From contig DVFJ01000008.1 in the NCBI GenBank assembly GCA_018713325.1, positions 1 to 64,000 of the forward strand: DNA of 64,000 nt, read 5' to 3'. A program made the translations under genes and the position numbers. The DNA is from Candidatus Onthenecus intestinigallinarum (GTDB lineage: Bacteria > Bacillota > Clostridia > Christensenellales > Aristaeellaceae). Shown in pieces: positions 51,010 through 59,778 of this stretch (position 1 is the first letter of the stretch; each line of letters starts with the position of its first letter). The notes beneath the pieces are model-generated. The model made no database searches and had not been told where the DNA came from. It saw only the letters and a program-made list of their open reading frames with translations.

Positions 51010-53244
51010 TTACATCGCCTCGTGGAACGTGCGGCGGATGACCTCGCGCTGCTGCTCGCGCGAGAGCTTGACGAAGTTGACCGCGTAGCCGGAGACGCGG
51101 ATGGTCAGGTTCGGATAGTTCTCCGGGTGCTCATAGGCGTCCTGCAGCAGCGCGCGGTTCATGACGTTGACGTTGATGTGGTGCGCGCCGCGGCCGAAGT
51201 AGGCGTCCAGCAGCGTGCACAGGTTGCGCTCGCGCGCCTCGGGCGTCGGGCCCAGCGCGTCCGGCACGATGGAGAACGTGTTGGAGATGCCGTCGCGGCA
51301 GTCCGCATAGGGCAGCTTGGCCACGGAGTTGAGCGAGGCGGCCGCGCCGCACAGCTCGCGCCCGTGCATGGGGTTTGCGCCCGGCGCGAAGGGCTCGCCC
51401 TGCTTTCTGCCGTCGGGCGTGGCGGCCGTCTTTTTGCCGTAGACGACGTTGGAGGTGATCGTCAGCACCGACAGCGTGTGCTCCGCGCCGCGGTAGGCCG
51501 GCGTCTTGCGCAGCTCCCGGATCATCTCCTGCACCAGGCGCACGGCGATGCCGTCCACGCGGTCGTCGTCGTTGCCGAATGTGGGGAAGTCGCCCTCGCG
51601 CGTGAAGTCCACGATGTAGCCGTCCGCGTCGCGCACGGGCCGCACGCGGGCGTAGCGGATGGCGCTCAGCGAGTCGGCCAGCACCGACAGCCCCGCCACG
51701 CCGAAGGCCATGTAGCGGTGCACATCCGTGTCGTGCAGCGCCATCTGCGTCTTTTCGTAGGCGTACTTGTCGTGCATGTAGTGGATGACGTTCATCGTGT
51801 TCACATACAGCTCGCACAGCCACGTGCGGTAGGCCGCAAAGCGCTCGTACACGCGCTCAAAGTCCAGCACGTCGCCGTCCATCACGTCCATGCGCGGGCC
51901 GATGTCCAGGCCCGAGAGCGTGTCGTGCCCGCCGTTGAGCGCCAGCAGCAGCAGCTTGGGCAGGTTGCACCGCGCGCCGAAGAACTGCATCTCCTTGCCC
52001 AGGCGCATCGCCGACACGCAGCAGGCGATGCCGTAGTCGTCGCCGTACAGCGGGCGCATGAGGTCGTCGTTTTCATACTGGATGGCGCTCGTCTGGCAGG
52101 AGACGCGCGCGCAGTAGCGCTTGAACGCCTCGGGCAGCGCGCGCGCGTAGAGCGCGGTCAGGTTCGGCTCGGGCGCGGGGCCGAGGTTGTGCAGCGTGTG
52201 GAGCATGCGGAAGGCGTTCTTCGTCACCAGCGTGCGCCCGTCCTCGCCCATGCCGCCGACGCTCTCGGTGATCCACATGGGATCGCCGCCGAACAGCTCG
52301 TTGTACTCGGGCGTGCGCAGGTGGCGGGCCATGCGCAGCTTCATGACGAAGTCGTCCATCAGCTCCTGCGCGCGCTCCTCGGTCAGCGTGCCGCGCGCCA
52401 GGTCGCGTTCGATGTAGATGTCCAGGAAGGTCGACACGCGCCCCAGCGACATGGCCGCGCCGTTCTGCTCCTTGATGGAGGCCAGGTAGCCGAAGTACGT
52501 CCACTGGATGGCCTCCTGCGCGGTGGCGGCCGGGCCGGCGATGTCGATGCCATAGAGCGCGGCCATCTCCTTCGTCTTTTGCAGGAAGGCGATCTGCTGG
52601 AACAGCTCCTCGCTCTGGCGGACGGTCTCGTAGTCCATCGTGCGCCGGCCCAGGGCGCGCTTGTCGCGCTGCTTCTCCTCGATCAGGCGGTCGATGCCGT
52701 AGAGCGCCACGCGCCGGTAGTCGCCGATGATGCGCCCGCGGCCGTAGGCGTCCGGCAGGCCCGTGATCACGCCAATCTTGCGCGCGCGGCGCATGTCGTC
52801 CGTGTAGACGCGGTAGACGCCGTCGTTGTGCGTGGTGCGGTAGAGAAACTCATCCTTGAGCTTGGGCGACATCTCGTAGCCGTAGGCGCGGCAGGCGCCC
52901 TCGGCCATGCGCATGCCGCCGAAGGGGTTGACGCCGCGGCGCAGCGGAGCCTCGGTCTGCAGGCCCACGATCAACTCCTCGTCCCGGTCCAGGTAGCCCG
53001 GCGCGTAGTTGAGCAGGCTCGTGGCCACGTCCGTATTGATCGACAGCACGCCGCCGCGCGCCTGTTCTTCCCTTTGCAGCGCGTGCAGCTTGTCCATCAG
53101 GCGCGTCGTGCGCGCGGTCGGCCCGCACAGGAAGCCCTCGCCGCCCGTGTAGGGCGTGTAATTCCGCTGAATGAAGTCGCGCACGTCGATGCGCTCCTGC
53201 CAGACGCCGGGGACAAAGCCCTCGTATGCCGGATGATTGGCCAT
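51010..53244 (-). CDS. pflB: pyruvate formate-lyase (formate C-acetyltransferase)
   Basis: The 744-aa glycyl-radical enzyme converts pyruvate and CoA to acetyl-CoA and formate. The paired active-site cysteines are in [11 protein letters not shown] and the radical glycine in RVSGYAV near the C-terminus. ATG 53244 begins [13 protein letters not shown]; the frame runs upstream to 53472 through the riboswitch leader and the ogt end and must be ignored there. Ribosome site GAGG. Expression depends on read-through of the leader terminator. Confidence 0.97.
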   Translation of the reverse strand: MANHPAYEGFVPGVWQERIDVRDFIQRNYTPYTGGEGFLCGPTARTTRLMDKLHALQREEQARGGVLSINTDVATSLLNYAPGYLDRDEELIVGLQTEAPLRRGVNPFGGMRMAEGACRAYGYEMSPKLKDEFLYRTTHNDGVYRVYTDDMRRARKIGVITGLPDAYGRGRIIGDYRRVALYGIDRLIEEKQRDKRALGRRTMDYETVRQSEELFQQIAFLQKTKEMAALYGIDIAGPAATAQEAIQWTYFGYLASIKEQNGAAMSLGRVSTFLDIYIERDLARGTLTEERAQELMDDFVMKLRMARHLRTPEYNELFGGDPMWITESVGGMGEDGRTLVTKNAFRMLHTLHNLGPAPEPNLTALYARALPEAFKRYCARVSCQTSAIQYENDDLMRPLYGDDYGIACCVSAMRLGKEMQFFGARCNLPKLLLLALNGGHDTLSGLDIGPRMDVMDGDVLDFERVYERFAAYRTWLCELYVNTMNVIHYMHDKYAYEKTQMALHDTDVHRYMAFGVAGLSVLADSLSAIRYARVRPVRDADGYIVDFTREGDFPTFGNDDDRVDGIAVRLVQEMIRELRKTPAYRGAEHTLSVLTITSNVVYGKKTAATPDGRKQGEPFAPGANPMHGRELCGAAASLNSVAKLPYADCRDGISNTFSIVPDALGPTPEARERNLCTLLDAYFGRGAHHINVNVMNRALLQDAYEHPENYPNLTIRVSGYAVNFVKLSREQQREVIRRTFHEAM

Positions 53245-53278
53245 GACGGTCACCTCGTTACATTGCTGCCGGGAATGC

Positions 53279-53377
53279 AAAAAGGGCAATCCCAGCGCGG
53301 GATTGCCCAGACGGTCGGCATTTACGCCCCATGCTCCCCCGCGGTTGCCCGCGTGAAATCCGTCAGTCACATGAAGC
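53279..53377 (-). ncRNA. ZTP (pfl) riboswitch with intrinsic terminator upstream of pflB
   Basis: On the minus strand the pflB leader folds as the pfl motif. P1: GCUUCAUG (53377-53370) with CAUGGGGC (53333-53326), 8 bp with two G-U pairs. P2: CGCGG-GCAA-CCGCG (53353-53340), followed by GGGGGAG. The 3' core reads GCCGACCGUCUGGGCA (53319-53304). The pseudoknot is GACGG (53364-53360) with CCGUC (53314-53310), a compensated change from the common GGCG/CGCC. GGGCA of the core also starts a 10-bp terminator stem (53308-53299 with 53293-53284) followed by TTTTT. ZTP binding should stop terminator formation and turn pflB on. Confidence 0.93.
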
Positions 53378-53383
53378 TTCATC

Positions 53384-53412
53384 AGTATATCAGACGCACG
53401 GCGCGTTGTCAA
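53384..53412 (-). promoter_or_regulatory. consensus pflB promoter inside the 3' end of ogt
   Basis: On the minus strand TTGACA (53412-53407), 17 nt, TATACT (53389-53384). The start site should be near 53377, exactly at the 5' edge of riboswitch P1. Confidence 0.93.
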
Positions 53413-53890
53413 TGGCGCAATTGCGCCCCTCGAGCGCGAGCAGGAAGCGCTTCTTGTCCAGCCCGCCCGCATAGCCGGTCAGGCCGCCGCCCGTGCCGAC
53501 GACGCGATGGCAGGGGATGAGCAGGCTGATGGGGTTGCGCGAGACCGCCGCGCCCACGGCGCGCGCGCCCGCGCCCATCGCCCGGGCGATGTCGCCATAG
53601 GTCGTGATCTGCCCATAGGGGATGGCGCACAGCCGCGCCCACACCGCGCGCTGAAACGGCGTGCCGCCGGGCGCGATGGGCAGGTCCATCGCCGGCGCTT
53701 CGCCGCGGAAGTAGCGCTCCAGCCAGCCTGCGGCCCGCGCAAAGACGGGCAGCGCGTCGTTCCAGGCGGGGTCGCGCAGCCCCGCGGCAAAGTATTTTTG
53801 TCCCTCGAACCACAGCCCCGTGATGCGTTCGCCGTCGCTGGCGAGCGTGACGGGCCCCAGCGGGGTGGAGAGCTGCGTCGCATAGCGCAT
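53390..53890 (-). CDS. ogt: methylated-DNA--protein-cysteine methyltransferase
   Basis: The 166-aa suicide repair protein removes methyl from O6-methylguanine. IPCHRVVG holds the acceptor Cys127; [20 protein letters not shown] and GAAVSRNP are the DNA-binding and helix motifs. ATG 53890 has AGAGGGGG. The last codons overlap the pflB promoter. The upstream neighbour is the NimA-like flavoprotein gene (17 nt away), so they may share a transcript. Confidence 0.95.
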   Translation of the reverse strand: MRYATQLSTPLGPVTLASDGERITGLWFEGQKYFAAGLRDPAWNDALPVFARAAGWLERYFRGEAPAMDLPIAPGGTPFQRAVWARLCAIPYGQITTYGDIARAMGAGARAVGAAVSRNPISLLIPCHRVVGTGGGLTGYAGGLDKKRFLLALEGRNCAIDNAPCV

Positions 53891-53907
53891 GGCGGTTCCC
53901 CCTCTCG

Positions 53908-54378
53908 TCACTCGTGGCGCTTGCAGGTCATCTCCCGGGCGCAAAGGCGCAGCACCGTCACAGAGCGGAGCATCGCCTCGTCAAACGTCCAGTCCGCGCG
54001 CCCGGTCATGTGGCGCATGATGACGCCCAGCGCCTCGCGCTTGGCCGTGGACTCCTCGACGAACTGCACCGTCCCTTCGCCCATGACGCTCTCAAACGCA
54101 AACGAACAGTCGCACCCGCGTTCCCCTGTGCGCAGCAGGTGGGCCGTATCCAGCTCAAATGCGGCCTCGGGATTCTGGCGCAGCACGTCCAGCTTGCGCC
54201 CCTCGCGCGCGCAGTGAAAGTAAAACACGCCCTGTCCCTCTTCCCGGCGGTAGCCGAAGTTCATCGGCACGACGTACGCGCGCCCCGCGTCCACCAGGCC
54301 CAGGCGGCAGCAGTCGCAGCGGGCGATCACCTCGTCGATGCGTGCGGGCTCGACGATCTCGCGGTCCTTGCGGCGCAT
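53908..54378 (-). CDS. NimA-like pyridoxamine 5'-phosphate oxidase family protein
   Basis: The 156-aa FMN split-barrel protein resembles 5-nitroimidazole reductase NimA relatives: MRRKDREI at the start, CRLGLVDAGRAYVVPMNFGY, GVFYFHCAREGRKLDVL, and the late CDCSFAFESVMGEGTVQFVE. Usual roles are flavin-dependent reduction or detoxification; nitroimidazole resistance is not implied. ATG 54378 has AAAGGGGGG. Confidence 0.88.
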   Translation of the reverse strand: MRRKDREIVEPARIDEVIARCDCCRLGLVDAGRAYVVPMNFGYRREEGQGVFYFHCAREGRKLDVLRQNPEAAFELDTAHLLRTGERGCDCSFAFESVMGEGTVQFVEESTAKREALGVIMRHMTGRADWTFDEAMLRSVTVLRLCAREMTCKRHE

Positions 54379-54475
54379 GGCCGGTTCCCCCCTTTTCCCT
54401 CGTATGGGGATATTATACAACGCGCGGCGGCATACGGCAAGGGCGGGACGGACGCGCGTCCGCCCCGCCCCGGGG

Positions 54476-54646
54476 TCATGGCTTGGGGTAGTGCTTTTTC
54501 ACAAAGTCGCGAAACGCCTTGCCCGTGCGCAGCTCTCCCGCGCGCTGCTGTACCGCGCCCTGGATGTAGTCGGGCAGGGAGCGGAACAGGTCGCGCGCCT
54601 CCCTGTCGTCGGCCAGCAGGTCGTACAGGTCCGTATGTTCGTCCAT
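54476..54646 (-). CDS. small hypothetical protein (56 aa)
   Basis: The frame encodes a 56-aa acidic then basic helical peptide (MDEHTDLYDLLADDREARDL ... FRDFVKKHYPKP). GAGGTGAT lies 4-5 nt before the ATG. It has no cysteines, membrane segment or known motif. Composition and codon use are like its neighbours. Function unknown; convergent-free position between the NimA-like gene and xylB. Confidence 0.6.
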   Translation of the reverse strand: MDEHTDLYDLLADDREARDLFRSLPDYIQGAVQQRAGELRTGKAFRDFVKKHYPKP

Positions 54647-54719
54647 GCGATCACCTCGCGCTTAGTGTGAGCGCGTCGCCCGGACGTATGCTGGAAATCG
54701 CTTCTAGCACAGGAATACG

Positions 54720-54748
54720 GTGACTTTTGCAGACAAATATGCTAAAAT
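54720..54748 (+). promoter_or_regulatory. putative xylB promoter
   Basis: GTGACT (54720-54725), 17 nt, TAAAAT (54743-54748). Confidence 0.55.
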
Positions 54749-54783
54749 AGGCGCAGAGAATATCGGCCAAAGGGGCGAAGCAC

Positions 54784-56307
54784 ATGCGATACTTGCTGGG
54801 CGTGGACTTGGGCACCTCGGGAACGAAGACGGTGCTCTTTGACGAGACGGGGCGCGCGGCCGCGAGCCATACGGCCGAATACCCGATGCTCCAGCCGCAA
54901 AACGGCTGGGCCGAGCAGCGCCCGGAGGACTGGTACGCGGCCGTGTGCGAGGGCGCGCGCGCCGTGCTATGCAAGGCGGGCGTGCGCGCGGCCGATGTGG
55001 TGTCCGTCGGCCTGTCGGGGCAGATGCATGGCCTGGTGATGCTGGATGAGCGCGGCCAGGCGCTGCGCCCGTGCATCCTGTGGTGCGACCAGCGCACGGG
55101 CGCGCAGGCCGAGCGCATGAAGGCGCTCGTGGGCGCGCAGCGGCTGATCGAGCTGACGGCCAATCCGGCGATGGCGGGCTTCACGGCCGCGAAGATCCTC
55201 TGGGTGCAGGAGCACGAGCCGGCGCTGTACGCGCGCTGCCGGCACATCCTGCTGCCCAAGGACTACATCCGCTACCGGCTCACGGGCGAGATCGCCACGG
55301 AGGTATCCGACGCGTCGGGCACGCAGTTGATGGATGTGGCGCACCGCTGCTGGTCGCGGGAGGTGCTGGAGCGCCTGTCGATCGACGCGGCGCTGCTGCC
55401 GCCGGTCTATGAGTCGCCCGAGGTCACGGGCCGCGTGCACGCGCAGGCGGCGCAGGATACGGGCCTGATGCAGGGCACGCCGGTCGTCGGCGGCGCGGCG
55501 GACAACTCTGCGGCCGCGGTCGGCACGGGCGTCGTGCGCGCGGGCACGGCGTTCACGACGCTGGGTACGTCGGGCGTGGTCTACGCCATCTCCGACGACG
55601 TGTCCATCGACCCGCAGGGGCGCATCCATACGCTGTGCGCGTCCGTGCCCGGCAAGTGGACGGCCATGAGCTGCACGCTGGCGGCGGGGTTGTCGCTGCG
55701 CTGGCTGCGCGACGCCTGCTGCGAGGGCGAGGTGCAGCGCGCGGCGCAGGCGGGCGTTGACCCCTATGTGCTGATGGGCGACATGGCCGCAGGCGTGCCG
55801 CTGGGCGCGGACCGGCTGCTCTACCTGCCCTATCTGATGGGCGAGCGCTGCCCGCACCCCGATCCGGACTGCCGCGGCGTGTTCTTCGGCCTGTCGGCGA
55901 TGCACACGCGCGCGCACCTGGTGCGCGCGGTCATGGAGGGCGTGGCCTACTCGCAGGCCGAGTGCGTGGAGGTCTTCCGCGAGATGGGCGTGCCGGTGGA
56001 GCGCATGACCGCCTGCGGCGGCGGCGCGCGCAGCCCGCTGTGGCGGCAGATGCTGGCCGATCTGTACGGCTGCCCGGTGGCGACGCTGGCGGTGGACGAG
56101 GGTCCGGCGCTGGGCGCGGCGATCCTGGCGGGCGTAGGCGCGGGCGTGTATGCCGACGTGGCCGAGGCGGCGGATGCGCTGGTGCGCCCGGCGGGCGCGC
56201 AGCAGCCGGACGCGGCGGCGCACGCGGCCTATCAGCCGTACTTTGCGCTCTATAAGCGCCTGTATCGGGATCTTCGCGAGGACTTCACGGCGCTGGCGCG
56301 CCTGTAA
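54784..56307 (+). CDS. xylB: xylulokinase
   Basis: The 507-aa FGGY kinase phosphorylates D-xylulose to xylulose 5-phosphate. It has LLGVDLGTSGTKTVLFDE at the N-terminus, VGLSGQMHGLVML and PCILWCDQRTGAQ (substrate region), LLPKDYIRYRLTG, TLGTSGVVYAIS and CGGGARSPLWRQMLADLYG. All are typical of XylB. Isomerase and transporter genes are not adjacent. ATG 54784 follows AAAGGGG. The next gene starts 13 nt after its stop and may be on the same mRNA. Confidence 0.95.
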   Translation: MRYLLGVDLGTSGTKTVLFDETGRAAASHTAEYPMLQPQNGWAEQRPEDWYAAVCEGARAVLCKAGVRAADVVSVGLSGQMHGLVMLDERGQALRPCILWCDQRTGAQAERMKALVGAQRLIELTANPAMAGFTAAKILWVQEHEPALYARCRHILLPKDYIRYRLTGEIATEVSDASGTQLMDVAHRCWSREVLERLSIDAALLPPVYESPEVTGRVHAQAAQDTGLMQGTPVVGGAADNSAAAVGTGVVRAGTAFTTLGTSGVVYAISDDVSIDPQGRIHTLCASVPGKWTAMSCTLAAGLSLRWLRDACCEGEVQRAAQAGVDPYVLMGDMAAGVPLGADRLLYLPYLMGERCPHPDPDCRGVFFGLSAMHTRAHLVRAVMEGVAYSQAECVEVFREMGVPVERMTACGGGARSPLWRQMLADLYGCPVATLAVDEGPALGAAILAGVGAGVYADVAEAADALVRPAGAQQPDAAAHAAYQPYFALYKRLYRDLREDFTALARL

Positions 56308-56320
56308 GGGAGGTGCGGCG

Positions 56321-56734
56321 ATGAATTTTTTCGACGACCTGAAGGCGCGGCTGGAGCGTTTCATGCAGGGACGCTACGGACTGGACGCGCTCTCCCGCAC
56401 GCTGCTGTATGCGGCGCTTCCGGCGCTGCTGCTGGGCGCGCTGCCGTATCTGGGGCTGCTGTCGCTGCTGGCCTATGCCATGCTGGGCTGGGCGCTGTTT
56501 CGCATCCTGTCCACGAACTTCACCGGCCGGCGCATGGAAAACGAAAAGTTTCTGCTGCTTTCACAGCCGGCGCGCCGCAGGGCGACGGAGCTGTACAACC
56601 GCTTCAAAAACCGCGACAAGTACGCCTATTTCTCCTGCCCGAAGTGCCATGCGAAGCTGCGCGTGCCCAAGGGCGTAGGGGAGATCACCGTCACCTGCAA
56701 GATGTGCGGGCACAAGTTTGACAAGCGCGTGTGA
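56321..56734 (+). CDS. membrane protein with C-terminal zinc ribbon
   Basis: The 137-aa protein has two close hydrophobic helices (about 28-65: LLYAALPALLLGALPYLGLL, SLLAYAMLGWALFRIL), a basic linker and a zinc ribbon, CPKCHAKL and CKMCGHKF (four cysteines), facing the cytoplasm. Function unknown. ATG 56321 has GGGAGG. It lies between xylB and a 66-aa membrane protein, probably one operon. Confidence 0.8.
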   Translation: MNFFDDLKARLERFMQGRYGLDALSRTLLYAALPALLLGALPYLGLLSLLAYAMLGWALFRILSTNFTGRRMENEKFLLLSQPARRRATELYNRFKNRDKYAYFSCPKCHAKLRVPKGVGEITVTCKMCGHKFDKRV

Positions 56735-56757
56735 GACGCCCAAAGGAAGTGAAGACC

Positions 56758-56958
56758 ATGCGCCGGCAGGGTATGTACCGGCTGAGCGGGGCCGTCCTGG
56801 TCCTGATCTGGACGGCCTACTATTACGCCAAGCGCTCGACGGGCGGACTGGTGGACGCTCGGGATCGCCTGGTGTGCGGGGCCGTCGCCCTGCTGTGTAT
56901 CGGGATCGTGATTCACTGGCTCGTGCAGTATGTGCAAACCCGCAGGTCGGGACGCTGA
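56758..56958 (+). CDS. small two-helix membrane protein
   Basis: The 66-aa protein has two hydrophobic segments (LSGAVLVLIWTAYYYA; LVCGAVALLCIGIVIHWLVQ) and a basic tail. No family recognised. ATG 56758 follows AAAGGAAG. It ends just before a terminator. Confidence 0.6.
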   Translation: MRRQGMYRLSGAVLVLIWTAYYYAKRSTGGLVDARDRLVCGAVALLCIGIVIHWLVQYVQTRRSGR

Positions 56959-56973
56959 CCCTTTGGAGGCACG

Positions 56974-57018
56974 AAAGGCCGCCGTCTCTCGCCATCGGTC
57001 GAGAAACGGCGGCCTTTT
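56974..57018. terminator. long intrinsic terminator between convergent genes
   Basis: A 12-bp stem (56974-56985 with 57006-57017) plus inner TCTC/GAGA pairs, then TTTT; on the minus strand the A-run gives a short U-tract for the VTT gene. Confidence 0.88.
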
Positions 57019-57031
57019 ATGGCATGCGGGC

Positions 57032-57721
57032 TCACTTGTCCGCGTGGCTGCCCGCACGGGTGATGCGGCGGTAGCACAGCAGGCCCAGCGCGCTCAGGAG
57101 CGCCGTGCCCACGAAGACGGCGGCGGCGAACAGGTAGTTCTGCTCGCCCAGCGCGCTGCCGCCGACCGTCGAGGTGATGATCGAGGGAATGCGCGCCACG
57201 CCCGTAATCAGCAGCACGCCGGGCATGCGCAGGCGCGTCAGGCCCAGGCCGTAGTTGAGCAGGTCCTTGGGCGAGCCGGGGATGAAGAACACGATGAAGA
57301 GGATCAGGCGCAGCCGTTCGCGGTTTTGCAGGAAGGAGAGCGAATCGATCTGCTCCTGTTTGAAGAACGCGCGCATCAGCCGTGGGCCGAAGCGGCGCGT
57401 GACCGCCATGACCAGCGCGCATCCGAGCACGGCGCCGGTCAGGCACAGCAGCATGCCCTGCCATGCGCCGAACGCATACCCCGCGGCGATTTCCAGCGGT
57501 TCCCCGGGCAGCACGGCCACGACGACCTGCAGCATCATCAGGCCCACACAGGCCAGGCCGCCCAGCACGCCCTGCTCCTGCACCCACATGCGAAAGGCGT
57601 GCGGATCCTCCGCGATCTGCATCAGCGGACCGAGCAGCCACAGCGCCAGCGGGATCAGGCAACAGAGGACGGCGAGAAGCAGCGCGAGGGCCTTGAGCTG
57701 TTTGGGAGAAATTCTGTTCAA
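57032..57721 (-). CDS. TVP38/TMEM64-family (VTT domain) membrane protein
   Basis: The roughly 229-aa protein has five to six helices and the VTT core: PGEPLEIAAGYAFGAWQG, FFIPGSPKDLLNYGLGLTRL, and VARIPSIITSTVGGSALG. Related proteins (DedA, YtxB, TMEM41B relatives) act as lipid scramblases or help polyprenyl-phosphate recycling. TTG 57721 is my choice, with AAGGAG 11 nt before; ATG 57769 is an alternative without a site. It lies 60 nt downstream of the histidine kinase gene and may be regulated with it. Confidence 0.85.
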   Translation of the reverse strand: MNRISPKQLKALALLLAVLCCLIPLALWLLGPLMQIAEDPHAFRMWVQEQGVLGGLACVGLMMLQVVVAVLPGEPLEIAAGYAFGAWQGMLLCLTGAVLGCALVMAVTRRFGPRLMRAFFKQEQIDSLSFLQNRERLRLILFIVFFIPGSPKDLLNYGLGLTRLRMPGVLLITGVARIPSIITSTVGGSALGEQNYLFAAAVFVGTALLSALGLLCYRRITRAGSHADK

Positions 57722-57781
57722 CGGGGGACACGCTCCTTCTGTGGAAATTTTTCGGCCTGTGCAAAGCATAGCGCGGGAGAT

Positions 57782-59038
57782 TCAACTTTTCTTCTGATCG
57801 TCGGAGGAAAGACCGTCCGATACCGGGCACAGCAGCGCTGTCGCGCGCGCGCCGCCCTGCGCGGGGTTGTCGAGGGTCAGCTGACCGCCGTGGCGCTCGC
57901 ACAGCACGCGGCAGATGTACAGCCCAAGACCAAAGTGCGCGCCCTGCGCGCCGTTTCCAAAGGGACGCAGTTCGCCGTCCAGCAGTCGCGCAGGGAAACC
58001 GGGCCCGTCATCCCAGACGGTCAGGCGCAGCGCGCCGCTGCTTGCGCCGCACTGTATGCGCACGGTGGAGCGCGCAAAGCGCAGGGCATTGGACAGCAGG
58101 TTGTCCAGCGCGCGCGCGGCGATGTCGGCATCCACGCAAAGCGGCGCGTCCGCATCTTCTGTCTCGAACGCCAGCGCGATGCGGTCGCCACACAGCGCCT
58201 GCGCGCTGGCACGCAGGGCGGCGGCTATCGCGCCGCAGGAGATCGACCTCGGCTGAGGCGCGATGTCCTCCAGGCGCAGCAGCTGGTTCATGCCGTCCAC
58301 GTAGCGCTCCAGCCGGGCGGCATGCGCGTCCATGACCTCGAGCGCGGCAAGCGCCTTGTCCACCGGCATGCGCCCGCCGGGCAGGTGTGCGCGCAGCAGA
58401 TCCGTCTGCCCGCGCAGCACGGTCAACGGCGTGCGCAGGTCGTGCGCGAGCGCGGCGTCGAGGCGGCGCCGTTCTTCGGCAGCGCGCCAGGCGGCGCGCT
58501 CGTTCTGTTCCAACGCCGCGCGCATGCGCTCAAAGGCCGCGCACAGTCGGCCGAGCTCATCAGTCCGGTCATAGGCCACGTGAAAGTCCAGGTCGTTTTG
58601 CGCGATGCGCTGCGAGGCGTCGCGCAGCAGCACAAGCGGCGCGCGCAGCCGGCGCTTGTAAAACGACAGGCTGCATGCGGCGACGCTGCTCAGCAGGCAC
58701 GCGGGAATCGAGAGCGTCTGCAGCGCGCGCACGACGCCGACGCACACGCGATCGTGCGGGGAGAGTGGAACGATTTGCAGCATCGTACCTTCCAGCGTCA
58801 CCTGATAGGCCGCTACGTCTGAAAGGGAGAGATAGACGCGCCCGTCGACGGGCGGTTGCTCGAAATAGAGCGTCGCATAGGCGGCGTACAGGCCGTTCAT
58901 CGTGTTTCCCAGCGCCGCAAGCAGCGCGAAGCAGACGGCTGCGCCCGCGAGCAGATAGAGCAGGATGTACAGTGAAAAGGCCCGACGCAGCGGCAGGTTG
59001 CGAAGCCACGTGCGCAAGCCGCTCCTTATTTTGCCCAT
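57782..59038 (-). CDS. sensor histidine kinase
   Basis: The 418-aa membrane kinase has two transmembrane helices (about 20-43 and 108-126), a short extracytoplasmic loop, a HAMP-like segment, the H-box LAHDLRTPLTVLRG, N-box DNLLSNALRFA, G1 VWDDGPGF and G2 FGLGLYICR. It autophosphorylates and passes phosphate to the neighbouring OmpR-type regulator. Its start overlaps the regulator stop by 13 nt. The stimulus is unknown; the small sensor loop is compatible with a membrane or antimicrobial cue. Confidence 0.94.
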   Translation of the reverse strand: MGKIRSGLRTWLRNLPLRRAFSLYILLYLLAGAAVCFALLAALGNTMNGLYAAYATLYFEQPPVDGRVYLSLSDVAAYQVTLEGTMLQIVPLSPHDRVCVGVVRALQTLSIPACLLSSVAACSLSFYKRRLRAPLVLLRDASQRIAQNDLDFHVAYDRTDELGRLCAAFERMRAALEQNERAAWRAAEERRRLDAALAHDLRTPLTVLRGQTDLLRAHLPGGRMPVDKALAALEVMDAHAARLERYVDGMNQLLRLEDIAPQPRSISCGAIAAALRASAQALCGDRIALAFETEDADAPLCVDADIAARALDNLLSNALRFARSTVRIQCGASSGALRLTVWDDGPGFPARLLDGELRPFGNGAQGAHFGLGLYICRVLCERHGGQLTLDNPAQGGARATALLCPVSDGLSSDDQKKS

Positions 59039-59700
59039 TTGTATCCCACGCCCCAGACCGTCTCGATGCGCGGGCTGCAGCCCGCCTGTAACAGCTGCCG
59101 GCGCAGCCTGCGGATGTGCTCGGGAACGACCGAACTGTCGCCCGGCGCGTCGTATCCCCAGACCGCCTCGTAGATGCGCTCCCGGTCGAAGACCTGCCCG
59201 GCGTGTTGCGTGAGCAGCGCCAGGATGTCGAATTCCTTTTTGGCCAGCGGGATGGGTGTATCGCCCGCGTAGGCGCAGCGCCCGGCATAGTCGATGGTCA
59301 GATCGCCGTCGAAGCGCACGCGTGCCGCCTGCGCCCGCCGCGTCTCCCGCCGCAGGTGCGCCTTTACGCGCGCGCCCAGCTCGGCCAGGCGGAACGGCTT
59401 GACCACATAGTCATCCCCGCCTGCGCCCAGGGCCATCAGCATGTCCGCCTCCTGCACGCGCGCTGTCACGAACACGATCGGACAGGCGACGTGCTCGCGG
59501 ACGCGCCGGCAGATCTCCAGTCCGTCCGTGTCCGGCAGGCCGATGTCCAGCAGGATCAGGTCGGGCTTTTGCGCGCACAGGCGCATCGCCTGCGCGCCGT
59601 CTGCAGCCGTCACGACGCGGTAGCCTTCCAGCTCGAAGTAGTCGCGCAGCATCGCGCGGATGTCGTCTTCATCCTCGACCACGAGCAGCGTATGCGGCAT
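59026..59700 (-). CDS. OmpR/PhoB-family response regulator
   Basis: The 224-aa protein has a receiver (VVEDEDDIRAMLRDYFELEG, phospho-acceptor Asp in LILLDIGLP, FVTAR, YVVKPF) and a winged-helix output domain (LAKKEFDILALLTQHAGQVF, YEAVWGYDAPGDSSVVPEHI, IETVWGVGYKW). ATG 59700 has GGAGGGAG; the longer ORF start is rejected. First gene of the two-component operon. Confidence 0.95.
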   Translation of the reverse strand: MPHTLLVVEDEDDIRAMLRDYFELEGYRVVTAADGAQAMRLCAQKPDLILLDIGLPDTDGLEICRRVREHVACPIVFVTARVQEADMLMALGAGGDDYVVKPFRLAELGARVKAHLRRETRRAQAARVRFDGDLTIDYAGRCAYAGDTPIPLAKKEFDILALLTQHAGQVFDRERIYEAVWGYDAPGDSSVVPEHIRRLRRQLLQAGCSPRIETVWGVGYKWAK

Positions 59701-59778
59701 GGACGCTCCCTCCCTTCGCATATAGCGTAGGGGAAGAATTTCAACAATCCGTCAACCCCTCGGATGGCCGGGCGCACG

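Noticed and set aside
53245-53472. In-frame N-terminal extension of pflB.
   Set aside because: It would translate the riboswitch leader and the ogt 3' end. A consensus promoter and structured RNA occupy the same bases, and MANHPAYEG is the family start.
50857-53520. An 887-codon plus-strand frame.
   Set aside because: It is antisense to pflB and pflA, with repetitive Val/Arg/His composition and no ribosome site or family motif.
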